A stretch of 64,000 nucleotides of DNA from Stagonosporopsis chrysanthemi (Eukaryota > Ascomycota > Dothideomycetes > Pleosporales > Didymellaceae). A program made the position numbers and the translations under genes. The stretch spans positions 127,262 through 191,261 of the forward strand of contig JAFISE010000003.1 in the NCBI GenBank assembly GCA_022560025.1, given 5' to 3'. The number at the start of each line of letters is the position of its first letter. Position 1 is the stretch's first letter. Of this stretch, positions 62,967 through 64,000 are shown piece by piece. The notes under the pieces are model-generated. The model saw nothing but the letters and a program-made list of their open reading frames with translations. It searched no databases and was not told where the DNA came from.

Positions 62967-64000
62967 TTATGTACGCTTCTGGGGAAGCTCGTCTTGCACC
63001 GCTTTGCCAATTCGCTGTATGCTGTTCGCAAACCCTCTTACGCCGGCTGCGGCATTGTGTGCGCTCTCGTGGGCTTGGTTTACAGTTTCTCGCGCCCTTC
63101 GTGCCTCTCGTTCAATTTCTTGCTGTGCGTCAGCGACTCGAGCGCCTTGAGTCTCCACCTGTTCTCCCAGGGATCGTCCAAGCTGTGAAATATCGTTCCT
63201 TGCAACCTCAATGCCACGGTCAACCTCCCTGCGTCCTCGGTCAAGATCCCCTCGCGCATGTTCGACCTCGCGTTCTGCAGCCTGAAGGCCTCTCTTCTCT
63301 AGATCTTGCTCCCAGTTTCGACCGCTTTGTAGCGCTTGCGCAGTGGTGGTTGTCACACTGTCCTCGAAATCATTGCGTCGTCGTGTCAAGTCTGCACGAG
63401 CGTGTTCGATCTCACGTTCTGCGATCCCCATGCTCTTCTGGCGTAGATCTCTCTCCCAGTCTTTCCCACTCTGCACTGCGTTTTGTCCTATGTGTACTGC
63501 CCTCTCTCTTGTAGCTTCAAATTCATTTTCAAGCTTCTTCAACCTCTCCTCTTCCTTCTGCGCCAGACTCTCGAGAAAGTCTGTAACTTTGTGCCCGTAT
63601 TTTAGCTCTAGTTCTTGCAGCTTGCTTTGCCCTTGGCTCTGCGCTCCTTTCATCATGTCTTGCAACCTCGGAACCTGAGGATTGGTTGGCTGACCTCTGT
63701 TTCGCAAATCGCTCATGCTGATGTACGCATCTGGCGTATTACTCTGAACATCGGCTTTGACCTCCTCGTACATAGCTTCGATGGCCTGGACTACCTCGTG
63801 CATATCCAACCGGCATTCGGGACGCGAGAAGTCGCGCTCGCGCTGTTCGATGTATTCGCGGACCTTTTTCCACTCATTCTCCGCCCAGCGAATGCGATTT
63901 GGCAATCCGGAGCCTTTCAAGTATGTGAGGATTCCTGCAATAACAGTATTGATAGCCCCGAAAGCAGTAATGGAGACATGGTTGGTGTTAGCGGCGCCCA
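62967..64000 (-). CDS. fungal SLATT-domain protein with long coiled coil (partial, N-terminus outside window)
   Basis: The frame is open from the stop at 62967 through the right edge at 64000, so the N-terminus is missing. The visible part begins with a membrane helix AITAFGAINTVIAGILTYLKGSG-like and RIRWAENEWKKVREYIEQRERDFSR, the end of the fungal SLATT (two-helix membrane) domain. About 220 residues of charged coiled coil follow, with repeated units: AEREIEHARADLTRRR and AEREVEHARGDLDRGR are near copies, as are SGKDWERDL and SGRNWEQDL. SLATT domains in bacteria are thought to be membrane effectors of nucleotide-sensing conflict systems; the role of the fungal versions is unknown. An internal ATG at 63920 is not the start. 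Confidence 0.82.
   Translation of the reverse strand, partial: GAANTNHVSITAFGAINTVIAGILTYLKGSGLPNRIRWAENEWKKVREYIEQRERDFSRPECRLDMHEVVQAIEAMYEEVKADVQSNTPDAYISMSDLRNRGQPTNPQVPRLQDMMKGAQSQGQSKLQELELKYGHKVTDFLESLAQKEEERLKKLENEFEATRERAVHIGQNAVQSGKDWERDLRQKSMGIAEREIEHARADLTRRRNDFEDSVTTTTAQALQSGRNWEQDLEKRGLQAAEREVEHARGDLDRGRREVDRGIEVARNDISQLGRSLGEQVETQGARVADAQQEIEREARRARETVNQAHESAHNAAAGVRGFANSIQRIGKAVQDELPQKRT

Overview
The window is nuclear DNA of a filamentous ascomycete (Pezizomycotina, most likely a dothideomycete; this is inferred from gene content and gene style). The evidence is short introns of about 45-60 bp with GT..AG ends and GCTAAC/CTAAC-type branch points, fungal-only families (Zn2Cys6/AflR-like regulator, fungal SLATT protein, MCH1-type transporter, ATRR reductase), and 25 recognisable or probable genes at ordinary fungal spacing. 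No rRNA, tRNA, CRISPR, plasmid or intact transposon was recognised.

Layout. 1-6.8 kb is gene-poor and holds one AflR-like regulator. 6.8-15 kb carries a meiotic MutS homologue (MSH5), mitochondrial Hsp78 and eEF1B-alpha; the first intron of the last contains a box C/D snoRNA matching U18/snR18. 15-29 kb carries a DHA1 drug transporter, the NatA subunit NAA15, a Fapy-DNA glycosylase, an oxoacyl-ACP-reductase-like SDR, the SUMO E1 subunit UBA2 and the queuosine salvage enzyme QNG1. 29-37.5 kb is GC-rich and rich in simple repeats. It holds an arylamine N-acetyltransferase, an amino-acid transporter, a salicylate-hydroxylase-like monooxygenase whose intron contains an assembly gap, and an MCH1-like transporter. 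37.8-44 kb has an HRI-like eIF2-alpha kinase, an unknown disordered protein and an amino-acid permease. 46-50.4 kb has two proteins sharing a His-rich motif. 50.8-60 kb has a cyclic phosphodiesterase (CPD1-like), a patatin-family protein lacking its catalytic residues, a four-domain ATRR-type reductase (glycine betaine to choline) and SEC13. 60.8-64 kb has a GIY-YIG-like membrane protein, an acidic unknown protein and a SLATT protein cut by the window edge.

Most genes are unrelated housekeeping or transport genes, often in divergent pairs sharing a 270-570 bp promoter (HSP78/eEF1B, FPG/SDR, UBA2/QNG1, kinase/unknown, CPD1/patatin). The only stretch that might be a functional cluster is 29-37 kb, and that is speculative. 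The observations most worth checking are the intronic snoRNA, the catalytically degenerate patatin protein, the ATRR enzyme, the pair of His-rich motif genes, and the assembly defect at 33.6-33.8 kb. Exon boundaries were placed by hand from splice signals and reading frame; for each gene given as spliced, the exons sum to a whole number of codons unless stated.
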